Assembly (NCBI RefSeq): GCF_027923405.1
Contig: NZ_BQYI01000001.1
Coordinates: 4,662,501 to 4,726,500 of the forward strand
Direction of reading: 5' to 3'
DNA: 64,000 nucleotides
Source: Paenibacillus sp. YYML68
GTDB taxonomy: Bacteria; Bacillota; Bacilli; Paenibacillales; NBRC-103111
Every line of letters starts with the position of its first letter. Positions within the stretch are counted from its first letter, which is position 1. Below are positions 33,998 through 43,408 of this stretch, in pieces. The notes beneath the pieces are model-generated. The model did no database searches, was not told where the DNA came from, and saw only the letters and a program-made list of their open reading frames with translations. The translations under genes were made by a program, and so were the position numbers.

Positions 33998-34216
33998 TTA
34001 TAGATGATGACTGACGGACCTCCCGCTTCGCAGCTCCTTCAGCTGAGTTCTGAGCAGCTTCATCTGCAGCTTATTCGCCGTAATCGCTTCTTTGGTCATA
34101 ATAAGTGCTGTTGCATTAGCGGTCACATCCTGCATTAGTTGACGATTGGCGACCGCCAGCTGAACGATCCGCTGCTGCAGCTGACTACGGTTCACGCTCA
34201 CTTCAGATTGACTCAT
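33998..34216 (-). CDS. small coiled-coil protein (72 aa)
   Basis: No family recognised. Predicted almost fully helical with heptad-like Leu/Ile/Val spacing (SQLQQRIVQLAVANRQLMQDV, then KLQMKLLRTQLKEL) and no membrane segment. GAGGAG lies 13 bases before the ATG, rather far. Placed between two terminated genes. Confidence 0.5.
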   Translation of the reverse strand: MSQSEVSVNRSQLQQRIVQLAVANRQLMQDVTANATALIMTKEAITANKLQMKLLRTQLKELRSGRSVSHHL

Positions 34217-34373
34217 CGTGTGTTCGACACTCCTCTATCTAAGGTTCGTTAACATCCCGATTATAATATAGTTATGATTAAAAGTTTGTCAAAGCTTGTA
34301 GGAGCGACTGACACTAATTTTGAAGAATGCCGTCACATTTTTTATAATGAGCGTATACAGGGGGTCTGTCATA

Positions 34374-35666
34374 ATGTCATATGATGTAATTGTTGTCGGC
34401 GGCGGTTCGTCCGGACTAATGGCCGCTGTGGCCGCGAGTGGACAAGGAGCGAAGGTGCTGCTGCTCGACAAGGGCGATAAGCTCGGACGCAAGCTCGGTA
34501 TCTCCGGAGGCGGCCGCTGCAACGTGACGAATGCGAAGGATACGGATGAGCTGATCAAGCATATTCCAGGCAACGGCAAGTTTCTACACAGCGCGTTGAA
34601 CGATTTCGGGAATCGGGATATTATGCGCTTCTTCGAAAGTATGGGCATTGCACTGAAGGAGGAGGATAATGGGAGGATGTTCCCGGTGTCCAATAAGGCG
34701 AAGAGCGTCGTCGACGCGCTGGTCGGCAAGGTGCGCACGCAAGGGGTGCATCTGAAGGTCAACAGCCCGGTGCGCGAGGTGATATATCGGGATGGCGCTG
34801 TGTCAGGCGTGAAGCTGCGCTCCGGCGAGGTGATCAAGTGCCGCTGCGTTATCGTTGCGGTAGGCGGCAAGTCCGTTCCGCATACGGGCTCCGAGGGAGA
34901 CGGCTACGCATGGGCCGAGCTGGCCGGGCACACGATCACGGAGCTCTACCCGACCGAGGTGCCGCTCACTTCCGGGGAGCCGTTCATCCAACGCAAGGAG
35001 CTGCAAGGGCTGTCGCTCAGAGAGATCCGACTGACCGTATGGAACGCGAAGGGCAAGCGGCTCGTCGAGCACCAAGGCGATATGATCTTCACTCACTTCG
35101 GCCTATCCGGACCGACGGCGTTGCGCTGCAGCCAGTATGTCATCAAGGCGCTGAAGCAGGTACAAGCCGGGCCTCGCACCGTGCTGCTCACGCTCGACCT
35201 GAAGCCGGACCGAAGCGCCGCTGACGTGTACGCCCAGACGCTGCTGCTCGCGAAGCAGGAAGCTCGCAAGTCGATCAAGAACGTGCTGAAGAGCTATGTG
35301 CCCGAGCGCATCATACCTATGCTGCTATCAGCTGCCTCGTTATCCGAGGAGCTCACCTACGATCATATTCCGAAGCAGCCTTGGCTGGAGCTCGCGAAGC
35401 TGATTAAGGCTTATCCGATTCGTGTGAACGGCACGCTGTCCATTCAGGAGGCGTTCGTTACGGGCGGCGGCGTGAACCTGAAGGAGATTGATCCGAAGAC
35501 GATGCAGTCGAAGCTGATGCACGGTCTGTTCTTCTGCGGGGAAATACTAGACATTCACGGTTATACCGGAGGCTATAACATTACAGCCGCCTTCTCGACC
35601 GGCCATTCAGCTGGCAAGCATGCCGCGAAGCTGGCGTTAGCCGCGAGAAGCGGTGAGCTGGAATAG
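34374..35666 (+). CDS. FAD-dependent oxidoreductase (HI0933/YtfP/BaiN-like)
   Basis: 430-residue flavoprotein. The FAD dinucleotide motif VGGGSSGLMAAVAAS is at residues 8-22, with KLGRKLGISGGGRCNVTNA characteristic of this family, and GGKSVPHTGSEGDGY in the middle. The end has FCGEILDIHGYTGGYNITAAFSTG, which contacts FAD. Substrate unknown; some relatives act on bile acids or other enones. The ATG at 34374 follows GGGGG by nine bases. A dense DnaA-box cluster follows the stop codon. Confidence 0.92.
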   Translation: MSYDVIVVGGGSSGLMAAVAASGQGAKVLLLDKGDKLGRKLGISGGGRCNVTNAKDTDELIKHIPGNGKFLHSALNDFGNRDIMRFFESMGIALKEEDNGRMFPVSNKAKSVVDALVGKVRTQGVHLKVNSPVREVIYRDGAVSGVKLRSGEVIKCRCVIVAVGGKSVPHTGSEGDGYAWAELAGHTITELYPTEVPLTSGEPFIQRKELQGLSLREIRLTVWNAKGKRLVEHQGDMIFTHFGLSGPTALRCSQYVIKALKQVQAGPRTVLLTLDLKPDRSAADVYAQTLLLAKQEARKSIKNVLKSYVPERIIPMLLSAASLSEELTYDHIPKQPWLELAKLIKAYPIRVNGTLSIQEAFVTGGGVNLKEIDPKTMQSKLMHGLFFCGEILDIHGYTGGYNITAAFSTGHSAGKHAAKLALAARSGELE

Positions 35667-35673
35667 CGACAGC

Positions 35674-35800
35674 TGTGGATAGGGGAAGACGCATTACGGT
35701 TGTGGATAACATCATCTGTGGATATGTGTGTAGATGGAGCTAGAGCTATTCACAGCGCTATTTTAGGCAATGTGGATAATGTGTATAACTTTGTGGATAA
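35674..35800. promoter_or_regulatory. cluster of seven DnaA-box-like sites
   Basis: Perfect TGTGGATAA (complement of TTATCCACA) is at 35701, 35771 and 35792. TTATACACA in the same orientation is at 35780. One-mismatch forms are at 35674 and 35717, and an opposite-strand CTATTCACA at 35746. Three sites are packed in 30 bp. It sits between a stop codon and a terminator, not at dnaA or dnaN, so it is more likely a DnaA-titrating or regulatory cluster than the origin. Confidence 0.75.
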
Positions 35801-35840
35801 TGGCTGACAAGAGCCGTATACGGCTCCCAGCATCGAAGAT

Positions 35841-35878
35841 GCCCGGCAAGCTTCTGAAGCTTAAGCCGGGCTTTTTTT
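35841..35878 (+). terminator. terminator after the FAD oxidoreductase
   Basis: GCCCGGC pairs with GCCGGGC around an inner AAGCTTC/GAAGCTT stem and is followed by TTTTTTT. Confidence 0.88.
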
Positions 35879-35905
35879 CATCCTACCGAGTCGATGGACA
35901 CGCTC

Positions 35906-37468
35906 TTACACTCTTGCCTTCTCTCTGCTTGATGCCCCGTCTCCCGCTTCTTCCGGCCTCTGCTCCTTGCCTTGACCCTTGCGCTCCGGAGGCTTCGTCG
36001 ACCGCTCCTCATGGAACGATCGGAGCATTGAGATGACCATCAGCAGCAGGATGACCGCCAGCGGGAACGCGCTGACGATGATGGCGGTCTGGAAGCCCTG
36101 CAGTCCTCCTGACGACATCAGAATGACGGCGGATGCGGAGAGCACAAGTCCCCAGATCACCTTCACAGCGGTTGGCGGCTCTAGGCTGCCGTACGTCGTC
36201 TGCATACCGAGCACATATGTGGCAGAATCGGCTGATGTAATGAAGAACGTCGTAATGAGGAACAGCGTCACGACGATCAGCACGTTCGCCAGCGGCAGCT
36301 GCTGATACACATAGAACAGTGCAGTCTCCAGACTCTGTGCGGCGATCGGCAGTCCGAGCACATGCTCCATGTAGACGCCCGTTCCCCCGAATACGCCGAA
36401 CCAGACCGCACAGAAGGTCGAAGGAATGATGAGCACTGCAATGACGAATTCGCGGATCGTTCGACCCTTCGATATTCGTGCGATGAACGTGCCGACGAAT
36501 GGCGCCCACGCGATCCACCATGCCCAGTAGAAGATGGTCCAGGAGCGCAGCCAGCTCGCATTCTGCTCATTGAACGGCGCAAGACGTAAGCCCATGCCGA
36601 GCAAATTCTGCACATACGTGCCGAACGTCGTCGTGAACAGGTCCAGCAAAAATACGGTCGGCCCCATCGCCAAAAAGACGACGAACAAAATAAGCGCCAG
36701 CACCATGTTGGCGTTGCTCAAATATTTAATGCCCCGCTTCACGCCGGTGCCAGCCGACAATATAAACAAGACCGTCACAATCGATATGATAATGACTTGA
36801 ACGGTAAAGTTGTTCGGTATGCCGGTTAAATAGCTGATGCCTCCGTTAATTTGCGCGGCCCCGAGGCCTAGCGATGCAGCTACGCCGAAGATCGTCGCGA
36901 TGACGGCGATCATGTCGACGAGCTTACCGATCCAGCCATTCACTCGCTCCCCCAGCACCGGGTACAGCGTAGCGCTCATCAGTCCGGGAAGACCCTTGCG
37001 GAACTTATAATAGGCTAGCGCTAGCGCGATAACGGCGTAGATCGCCCATGCGTGGAACCCCCAGTGTAGATATGTATACTGCAGAGCCAGCTTGGCACTG
37101 TCGTTCGTACCCCCTGCACCGAGAGGCGGCTTCGCATAGTGCGAGATCGGCTCGGATACACCGAAGAACAGAAGCCCGATGCCCATCCCCGCGCTGAACA
37201 GCATCGCAAGCCAGGTTAGTCGGTTGAACTCCGGCTTGTCGGTATCCTTCCCCAGCTTAATATTGCCGTAGCGGCTGAAGATCAGGAATACAGCGAACAA
37301 GAGGAAGAAGGTAGCGGACAGCTGGTAGAACCATCCGAACCGGACAAGGAAATACGTCTGAAGTGTGTTCATGCTTTGAATAAGTTGCTTCGGCCATATC
37401 GCTCCCCACAGCACGAAGAAGACGGATATCACAAGCGTTATCCAAAAGACGCTAGAAGTTTTTTTCAA
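35906..37468 (-). CDS. BCCT family betaine/carnitine/choline transporter
   Basis: Twelve-helix secondary transporter (OpuD-like) importing glycine betaine or a related osmoprotectant with Na+. 520 residues, with SAGMGIGLLFFGVSEP, HWGFHAWAIYA and the BCCT signature WTIFYWAWWIAWAPFVG, ending in a charged Lys/Glu/Arg cytosolic tail that may sense osmolarity. The Gly-rich GMGIG matches Na+-coupled members. The start is a TTG at 37468 behind AGGAGG. A single DnaA box lies 50 bp upstream at 37518. Confidence 0.93.
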   Translation of the reverse strand: MKKTSSVFWITLVISVFFVLWGAIWPKQLIQSMNTLQTYFLVRFGWFYQLSATFFLLFAVFLIFSRYGNIKLGKDTDKPEFNRLTWLAMLFSAGMGIGLLFFGVSEPISHYAKPPLGAGGTNDSAKLALQYTYLHWGFHAWAIYAVIALALAYYKFRKGLPGLMSATLYPVLGERVNGWIGKLVDMIAVIATIFGVAASLGLGAAQINGGISYLTGIPNNFTVQVIIISIVTVLFILSAGTGVKRGIKYLSNANMVLALILFVVFLAMGPTVFLLDLFTTTFGTYVQNLLGMGLRLAPFNEQNASWLRSWTIFYWAWWIAWAPFVGTFIARISKGRTIREFVIAVLIIPSTFCAVWFGVFGGTGVYMEHVLGLPIAAQSLETALFYVYQQLPLANVLIVVTLFLITTFFITSADSATYVLGMQTTYGSLEPPTAVKVIWGLVLSASAVILMSSGGLQGFQTAIIVSAFPLAVILLLMVISMLRSFHEERSTKPPERKGQGKEQRPEEAGDGASSREKARV

Positions 37469-37517
37469 GCGAGCCCTCCTCCTTTACCTCCATTATGTCT
37501 AACCGTCCCGCTATTTA

Positions 37518-37526
37518 TGTGGATAA
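37518..37526. promoter_or_regulatory. isolated perfect DnaA box
   Basis: TGTGGATAA, complement of TTATCCACA, lies in the divergent gap between the BCCT and UPF0316 genes, 1.7 kb from the seven-site cluster. Confidence 0.5.
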
Positions 37527-37588
37527 TGTTCCGAATAAAGGATAATTACGCAACGTTTCACACAACATAAGGCTGGAGGTGAAACGGT

Positions 37589-38104
37589 ATGGTCCGTATA
37601 TGGCTGTTCATATTTACGATCCAGATTGTGTACGTAACGTTCTTCACCTTACGCATGATCTTGACGCTGAAGGGGCAGAAATACATAGCCGCTGTGCTGA
37701 GCACGGCAGAAATTACAATCTATATACTCGGCCTCCATCTGGTGCTTCAGTACTTGAATGAAGTGACGAGCCTCGTCGTCTATGCACTCGGGTATGCGCT
37801 CGGTATATTGCTCGGGGCTTGGATTGAGGAAAAGATAGCACTCGGGTACGTCACCATCAAGGTCATATCTAATGACACCGATGGACGCATCGCTCAGCAG
37901 CTGCGGGAGAAAGGCTACGGCGTCACCTCCTGGTATGGTGCGGGTCGGGACGGAGATCGTCTCGTCATGGAAATTCTCGCCAAGCGTAAAAACCATAACA
38001 AGCTGTACGATACGATTCTTGCGCTTGATCCTAAGGCGTTCGTCATTACAATTGAGCCGAAGCAATTTCACGGCGGCTTCTGGACGACGGTCATTAAGCG
38101 ATAA
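37589..38104 (+). CDS. UPF0316/DUF2179 membrane protein
   Basis: 171 residues. Three N-terminal hydrophobic helices (about 3-22, 38-56, 62-80) are followed by a DUF2179-like cytosolic domain with GYVTIKVISND, REKGYGVTSWYGAGRDG and DPKAFVITIEPKQFHGGFW. Function unknown. A good GGAGGTG is eight bases before the ATG. It is transcribed toward the ger operon with a 59-bp gap. Confidence 0.9.
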   Translation: MVRIWLFIFTIQIVYVTFFTLRMILTLKGQKYIAAVLSTAEITIYILGLHLVLQYLNEVTSLVVYALGYALGILLGAWIEEKIALGYVTIKVISNDTDGRIAQQLREKGYGVTSWYGAGRDGDRLVMEILAKRKNHNKLYDTILALDPKAFVITIEPKQFHGGFWTTVIKR

Positions 38105-38163
38105 TGATTCAGCTCCATGCTCCATGAGCAGCATTCTTTGTACAAAGGAGACGTGAGGAAACG

Positions 38164-39690
38164 ATGACTTCCACATCCCGGCCATCATCGCATGGGCCAG
38201 CCTCTCAGCCTTTAGAAACGAGTCTGCGGGCGAATCTAGCCCGGCTGGAGCAAGCCTTCGGCTATCCGGATAACGTAGACCTGCATATTCGTTCCCTTCA
38301 TATTCCCGCGCTGCGGCGTGAAGCGTTCTTATTGTATCTGGAAGGCGTGGTCGATGAATCGACGGTGGAGCATCACGTGCTCCAGCCTCTGCTGACGAGC
38401 ATGCAGCCATTGCCTGAGCACGAGGACCGCCCAGCCTCCCTGCTGCTGCAGCGCGTGCTGCAAACGGCCAGCGCCCGAATTGTGACGAATACCGAGGACG
38501 TCGTACATGATCTGTTGAACGGCTTCGCGGTGCTCCTGATTGAATTCGAGTGCGAGGCCGTGTCCGTGAATGCTCCGGGCTTCCAGGCCCGCAGCGTCGA
38601 CATCGTACAGACGGAGAACGTGCTGCTCGGCCCGAAGGAGGCTTTCGTCGAATCAGCAACCATCAATCGTTCCTTGGTGCGCAAAAATTTGAAGGAGGCC
38701 TCTCTCATTACCGAATCGATTACGATCGGGCATGAGGGTCGTCAGATCGTTCATCTGATGTATCTCAAAACGTCAGCCGACCCCGAGCTGATCCAGACGG
38801 TGAAGCAGCGTATACAGTCAATCGAAAGCACAACGGTCTCCCAGCTCTCGATGCTGGCTCAATATATGGAGGATCGGCCCTATTCCCTGCTGCCCACGTA
38901 CCTCATTACGGAACGACCGGATCGAGCGTGCGCGTTCCTGAACGAAGGTCATGTCGTGCTGATCATGGAGAGCTCGCCGCATGCCCTGATCGCACCTGTC
39001 ACCTTCTGGTCGCTCTTTCACACATCGGAGGATATGTATCAGCGGTTCTTCTACGGTAACTTTATACGAATGATTCGTCTGTTCTCCTTCTTCGTCGCGC
39101 TGCTGACACCGGCGCTGTACATCGCAATCACGAACTATCATGTCGAGATGGTCCCGACCGATCTTGTCCTCGCCATCGGCGCAACGCGTGAGAAGGTGCC
39201 GCTGCCGGCCATCTTCGAGGTGCTCATCATGGAGCTGACGTTCGAGCTGCTGCGCGAGGCAGGCATCCGGATCCCGAGCATGATCGGTCCGACGATCGGC
39301 ATCGTCGGTGCGCTTATTCTAGGTCAGGCAGCTGTAGATGCGAATATCATCAGTCCGATTCTGGTCATCGTCGTTGCGATTACGGGACTTGCTTCCTTCA
39401 CCATATCCGATATTAGCTTCAGCTTCGTCATACGAATTACTCGCTTCGCCATATTGGCCTCTGCGGCGATTCTCGGCTTCTTCGGCATGTCGCTGCTGCT
39501 GACGGTCCTTATTGCTTACATGGTATCGGTGAAATCATTCGGCGTCCCGTTCTTGTACCCGGTAGCCCCTTACAGCCGTTCTGCCAATGACACCATCCTG
39601 CGTCCGACCGTCTGGAAGCTATGGCTGCGCCCATTCCAGGTTCGCATGCAGATGGCAGCCAAGCGATCTGGAGGAGGGAATAGAACATGA
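38164..39690 (+). CDS. spore germination receptor A subunit (GerA family)
   Basis: 508-residue GerAA/GerBA/GerKA-type subunit of a germinant receptor in the spore inner membrane. A large hydrophilic N-terminal half (about 30-280) holds the two-lobed domain, including VDIVQTENVLLGPKEAFVES and RSLVRKNLKE. The C-terminal half has the membrane helices and conserved IGATREKVPLP and PSMIGPTIGIVGALILGQAAVDA. First gene of a four-gene operon. GAGACGTGAGGA lies upstream. The stop overlaps the next start (ATGA). Confidence 0.95.
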   Translation: MTSTSRPSSHGPASQPLETSLRANLARLEQAFGYPDNVDLHIRSLHIPALRREAFLLYLEGVVDESTVEHHVLQPLLTSMQPLPEHEDRPASLLLQRVLQTASARIVTNTEDVVHDLLNGFAVLLIEFECEAVSVNAPGFQARSVDIVQTENVLLGPKEAFVESATINRSLVRKNLKEASLITESITIGHEGRQIVHLMYLKTSADPELIQTVKQRIQSIESTTVSQLSMLAQYMEDRPYSLLPTYLITERPDRACAFLNEGHVVLIMESSPHALIAPVTFWSLFHTSEDMYQRFFYGNFIRMIRLFSFFVALLTPALYIAITNYHVEMVPTDLVLAIGATREKVPLPAIFEVLIMELTFELLREAGIRIPSMIGPTIGIVGALILGQAAVDANIISPILVIVVAITGLASFTISDISFSFVIRITRFAILASAAILGFFGMSLLLTVLIAYMVSVKSFGVPFLYPVAPYSRSANDTILRPTVWKLWLRPFQVRMQMAAKRSGGGNRT

Positions 39691-40778
39691 AGTCTTCCGA
39701 TGGGAAAAGCGGCGGCCGTGAGTTCATGTCGATCATTCTGTTATCGATGATGGTCAAGGTGTCCGATACGACGCCTGCGCTCTTGTATCAGGCCGGCTTG
39801 ACCGCTGCGTGGCTCATCCCGCTCCTCTCGCTGCTGATCATCGCCGGCCCGCTTCTCTTGCTGCAGCATCTGCTTAAGCGGTACAACGTCGGGCTGATTG
39901 AGCTGCTATACAAGCTCACAGGCCGATATGTAGGCTTTATAATCGGCATGTCAGCCTTTACCATTATGTTCTGGGGCACTGTGGTCAACAGCCGCAGCTA
40001 TGCGGATATCGTCAACTTTATGTTTTATCCGAAGACGCCCCTGATCATTCTCTATACGCTGCTCATCGCGGCAAGCTGCTATATCGCTTCCAAGGGACTA
40101 GAGACGCTCGGAAGGACGAGCTGGGTCATTATTCCTTACGTGATTGGTGTGTACCTGATCCTTGTTGCGCTCGTACGTAAGGACATTGAGCTGGCGAACC
40201 TGGCCCCTTATATGGGACCGGGCTTCGGCCAAGTCGCCGTATCCTCCTTCAAGTACAGCTCCATTTTTGCTGAGGTGTTCCTGCTGAGCATTTTTTACCC
40301 CTGCGTACGTAGTGACAAGGAATATCGGTATGCCAATTGGCTCGGACTCGGCACCGTCGTCCTCCTGATGATGCTGTTCTTAATTATTTTCGTCGCCGTA
40401 TTTGACTTCCACTCTACACGCAAGGAGGCGTTCCCGTTCCAGCATTTGACCCGCTTTGCGGACATCGGTCCATATATTCAGCATATCGAAGCGCTGTTCC
40501 TTGGCTTCTGGGTCATGGCGGGTGTGGTACACTTCGGCATCTACATCTATATCGTAACAGCCATTCTGGGCCAGACGCTGAAGCTGGATAAGTGGGAGCC
40601 GCTCTTGCTCCCGATGTCGGGACTTATTCTGTTCACTGGCATGCTGCCGGAAAATATTACAGCCACTCTCCTTCTGTCCAGAGAGCGGCTGCTGTTCCTA
40701 GCATCGCTGTTCTTCATCGTGCTGCCTCTCTTGCTGTCGTTGTTGAACATGGTGAGAAGGAGGTCCATCTCTACATGA
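39687..40778 (+). CDS. spore germination receptor B subunit (APC-type permease)
   Basis: 363-residue GerAB/GerKB-like subunit with ten predicted transmembrane helices, of the amino acid permease superfamily, which binds the germinant. It begins SGGREFMSIILLSMM and has SFKYSSIFAEVFLLSIFYPCV in the centre. The start overlaps the A-subunit stop by four bases, and its stop overlaps the C-subunit start the same way, indicating coupled translation. Confidence 0.93.
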   Translation: MKSSDGKSGGREFMSIILLSMMVKVSDTTPALLYQAGLTAAWLIPLLSLLIIAGPLLLLQHLLKRYNVGLIELLYKLTGRYVGFIIGMSAFTIMFWGTVVNSRSYADIVNFMFYPKTPLIILYTLLIAASCYIASKGLETLGRTSWVIIPYVIGVYLILVALVRKDIELANLAPYMGPGFGQVAVSSFKYSSIFAEVFLLSIFYPCVRSDKEYRYANWLGLGTVVLLMMLFLIIFVAVFDFHSTRKEAFPFQHLTRFADIGPYIQHIEALFLGFWVMAGVVHFGIYIYIVTAILGQTLKLDKWEPLLLPMSGLILFTGMLPENITATLLLSRERLLFLASLFFIVLPLLLSLLNMVRRRSIST

Positions 40779-42070
40779 GAAGATGCCATGGCTTCTATGT
40801 ACCGTTGCTCACTCTGCTACTCTCTATTCTAGTATCAGGCTGCTGGGACAAGCAGGAGATCGAGGAGCAGGCCTTCTCTGTCGTGGTCGGCGTCGATCCC
40901 AAGGAGGGCTCCGGCATTCAGATTACGTACCAGATCGCGAACCCTCAGATCGGCTCCTCCGACCGGGCTACCGCTCAAGAGGAACCGCCAAGCGACATCA
41001 TTACGTTCTCAGCGCCTGATCTCATTACCGGACGGGATCTGGCTAATGCCATGGTGACCCGCAATATAAGCTTCGCCCATACGAAGACGCTGGTCGTCAG
41101 CGAGCAATTTGCCCGCTCGAAGCTCTTCAAGCATTTCATCGGGGCATCCATTCGGGATCGGCAGCTACGGCGCGAGGTAAATCTAATCGTATCGAAGGAG
41201 TCAGCCGCAGATTTTATTCGTAGCAACAAGCCCATACTCGAGACACGGCCGCACAAGTACTTCGAATTCATGCAGACGCGCTGGAAGGAGACCGGACTCG
41301 TGCCGTTCTCCACATTGAATCGGCTGTTCCAGCGAACGGAGGGTGACGACACCTTATTCCTTGCGATCTACGCCACAGGACAGAAGGGCAAAGACAAGGA
41401 GGAGGCCCCCAATGCACCTAGGCAAGATACGATTACGTATGGCAATGAGGATAGCTACATGCCGGGACAAATCGGCTACCGCAGTAAGCCAAGACTGCAG
41501 TTCATGGGCTCTGCGGTTCTGCGTGATGGCCGGATGATCGGCACCATGACGGGTGAGGAGACGCGGCTCGCGCTGCTGCTTCGGCCCTCGAGCATAAGAG
41601 CTTCGACGTGGATGTCCACCTACACCGATCCGCTGGATTCTAGATTCCGGGTTGGTGTACGACTTCTGCGTGAAAGAAAACCGACCGTCAGCATCGACAT
41701 AAGCGGCAGCAGGCCTCGTGTGCAAGCGTTCGTGCCCATTACGGCACACCTCATCAACACGCCTAGCCTCATCGACTATATCGCCAATGTGTCCAACCAA
41801 GAGCTGCTGAAGCAGTCCATTGAAGAGCAGCTTTCAAGCAAGGCGAAGGCTCTGATCAAGCGAACTCAGACGGAATTCAAGGGCGAGCCGTTCACCTGGT
41901 ACTTAAGCGCACGCCAAAAATTTGCAACGTACCAGCAATACCAAGCCTACGACTGGATCGAGCAATACCCAAGAGCAGACGTTGAGGTTACGTTCAGCGT
42001 GTCTATTCAGCAGTTCGGCAAACAGCTGCAGCCGTTCGAGGAGAAATGGCAGGAGGAGGTCGTTCAATGA
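40775..42070 (+). CDS. spore germination receptor C subunit (GerC lipoprotein)
   Basis: 431-residue lipoprotein. The signal peptide ends in LVSGCWDKQEIEEQ, the classic GerC lipobox and WDxxEIE motif. The three mixed domains of the family follow, with LITGRDLANAMVTRN and YATGQKGK. Anchored on the outer face of the spore inner membrane. The true start is the ATG at 40775, not the open frame from 40592, which overlaps gerB. Its stop overlaps the start of the fourth gene. Confidence 0.93.
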   Translation: MRRCHGFYVPLLTLLLSILVSGCWDKQEIEEQAFSVVVGVDPKEGSGIQITYQIANPQIGSSDRATAQEEPPSDIITFSAPDLITGRDLANAMVTRNISFAHTKTLVVSEQFARSKLFKHFIGASIRDRQLRREVNLIVSKESAADFIRSNKPILETRPHKYFEFMQTRWKETGLVPFSTLNRLFQRTEGDDTLFLAIYATGQKGKDKEEAPNAPRQDTITYGNEDSYMPGQIGYRSKPRLQFMGSAVLRDGRMIGTMTGEETRLALLLRPSSIRASTWMSTYTDPLDSRFRVGVRLLRERKPTVSIDISGSRPRVQAFVPITAHLINTPSLIDYIANVSNQELLKQSIEEQLSSKAKALIKRTQTEFKGEPFTWYLSARQKFATYQQYQAYDWIEQYPRADVEVTFSVSIQQFGKQLQPFEEKWQEEVVQ

Positions 42071-42237
42071 GGATACTCTACTTAATCATCGGAGCCTATC
42101 TCGCCTACTATACGATCAGCTATGCGCGTGTCGTGTGGGTGGAAGGCAATCGGCTTGCTGGGGCGGTCATCTTCTTGCTCGCCCTCGCCCTGCTGCCGCT
42201 CGCTTATGTCGAATATACAGGGATGAACCGCGGCTAA
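42067..42237 (+). CDS. small two-helix membrane protein of the ger operon (D-type subunit)
   Basis: 56 residues with two hydrophobic helices (about 2-18 and 30-47), a short polar loop and tail. It starts in a four-base overlap with the C subunit (ATGA) and is followed by the operon terminator, so it is surely part of the unit. Small two-helix D subunits encoded beside ger operons have been reported to modulate receptor function. Assigning this gene to that group rests on position and topology. Confidence 0.8.
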   Translation: MRILYLIIGAYLAYYTISYARVVWVEGNRLAGAVIFLLALALLPLAYVEYTGMNRG

Positions 42238-42250
42238 GCATGGACATGTC

Positions 42251-42300
42251 AAAGGCTGAAGCGAAGTGCTGTTTCTATGCAGCGCTTCACTTCAGCCTTA
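42251..42300. terminator. terminator of the ger operon
   Basis: AAGGCTGAAG and CTTCAGCCTT close a long stem with a GAAG-GCTG/CAGC-CTTC inner part. It lies between the ger operon and the convergent cation-efflux gene. Confidence 0.75.
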
Positions 42301-42330
42301 TTGGTGTTAGCGAATCGGATCGATATGAAT

Positions 42331-43212
42331 TCAGGAGCGCTCCTGCTCCTCGAACGGTTCGATATGAACATGCACATTGCGAATGTGATGCTCCTGCAGC
42401 ATACGCCGCTCAATCTCGTCGCTAATATCGTGACTCTGCCCCACAGACAGCTCGGCGCTGACCTCGACGACGACATCGAGCAGCACACTGCTGCCGTGAA
42501 CACGGGCACGTATATCCTTGATGCCCTTCACCCCAGGGGTCGTCGTCAGCGTCTCCTCGTACACCTTCAATTGCTGATCGTCGAAGCCGTCTGTTAACGT
42601 ATGAGCCGCATCGGAGAATATGTCCCACGCTGTCTTCAGTATGATCAGACCGACTGCAAGCGCTGCAACCGCATCAAGCACCGGAAGACCGAACCGAGCG
42701 CCGAATATACCGACCGCTGCCCCGATGCTGACAAGAGCATCGGCGCGGTTATCTTGAGCGGCCGCCATCAGCGATTGATTCTGAATGCGCTTCGCCAAGC
42801 GGCTATTGTACATGTATACGCCCCACATGATGACCGCCGCTCCGAGCGCTACCCATGCCGCGAGGAGACTTGGCGTCGTCCGCTCATCCGCGAAGAAGCT
42901 CTTCGCCGCTCCGAGTACGACCTGAAGTCCGGCAGCAGCCATAATGAATGAGGCGACTAGCGAGGCGATCGTCTCTGCTCTCTTATGCCCGTAGGGGTGG
43001 TCCCGATCCGGCGGCTTGCGCGAGATGCGTAACCCGATCAGCACCGCAAGCGATACAACGATATCAGTTGTATTGTTAATGCCGTCAGCCGTTAGTGCAG
43101 CCGAGGCTGTTAAGTAGCCGATGGCGATTTTGAGCGTAGACAACAGCACGTAGGCGACAATGCTTACCCACGCGCCCTTCTCGCCTTCCTTCAATTGATC
43201 ATAGGGCTCCAC
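42331..43212 (-). CDS. cation diffusion facilitator transporter
   Basis: 293-residue CDF/ZnT-type proton-coupled exporter of divalent metal. Six transmembrane helices lie in residues 15-210 with metal-site segments TADGINNTTDIVVS and HPYGHKRAETIASL, then DNRADALVSIG. A C-terminal cytoplasmic domain (about 215-293) is rich in His at its end (EEHHIRNVHVHIEP). The motif set fits the Mn/Fe-like branch, but the metal is uncertain. Single gene. Confidence 0.93.
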   Translation of the reverse strand: MEPYDQLKEGEKGAWVSIVAYVLLSTLKIAIGYLTASAALTADGINNTTDIVVSLAVLIGLRISRKPPDRDHPYGHKRAETIASLVASFIMAAAGLQVVLGAAKSFFADERTTPSLLAAWVALGAAVIMWGVYMYNSRLAKRIQNQSLMAAAQDNRADALVSIGAAVGIFGARFGLPVLDAVAALAVGLIILKTAWDIFSDAAHTLTDGFDDQQLKVYEETLTTTPGVKGIKDIRARVHGSSVLLDVVVEVSAELSVGQSHDISDEIERRMLQEHHIRNVHVHIEPFEEQERS

Positions 43213-43408
43213 CTAGATCCCCCCGTCCTCTTTATAACATGCACATGCTCCGTTACAGCTAACCCATCATATCAAAGCACGATCGTGTGGGTCTAGAGAA
43301 ACAGAGTTTTCTAAGTTTATAAAAATAGGTGCAGGGCAACTTTGTTTTCCCTATGAAAAGCTTCATAGATCCTGCAGTGAGAGAAGCCGTGCTATGCATC
43401 TGTTCCTT

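Noticed and set aside
35674..35800. Chromosomal replication origin
   Set aside because: DnaA boxes are dense, but dnaA, dnaN, gyrB or rpmH are not nearby and I see no long AT-rich unwinding region next to them.
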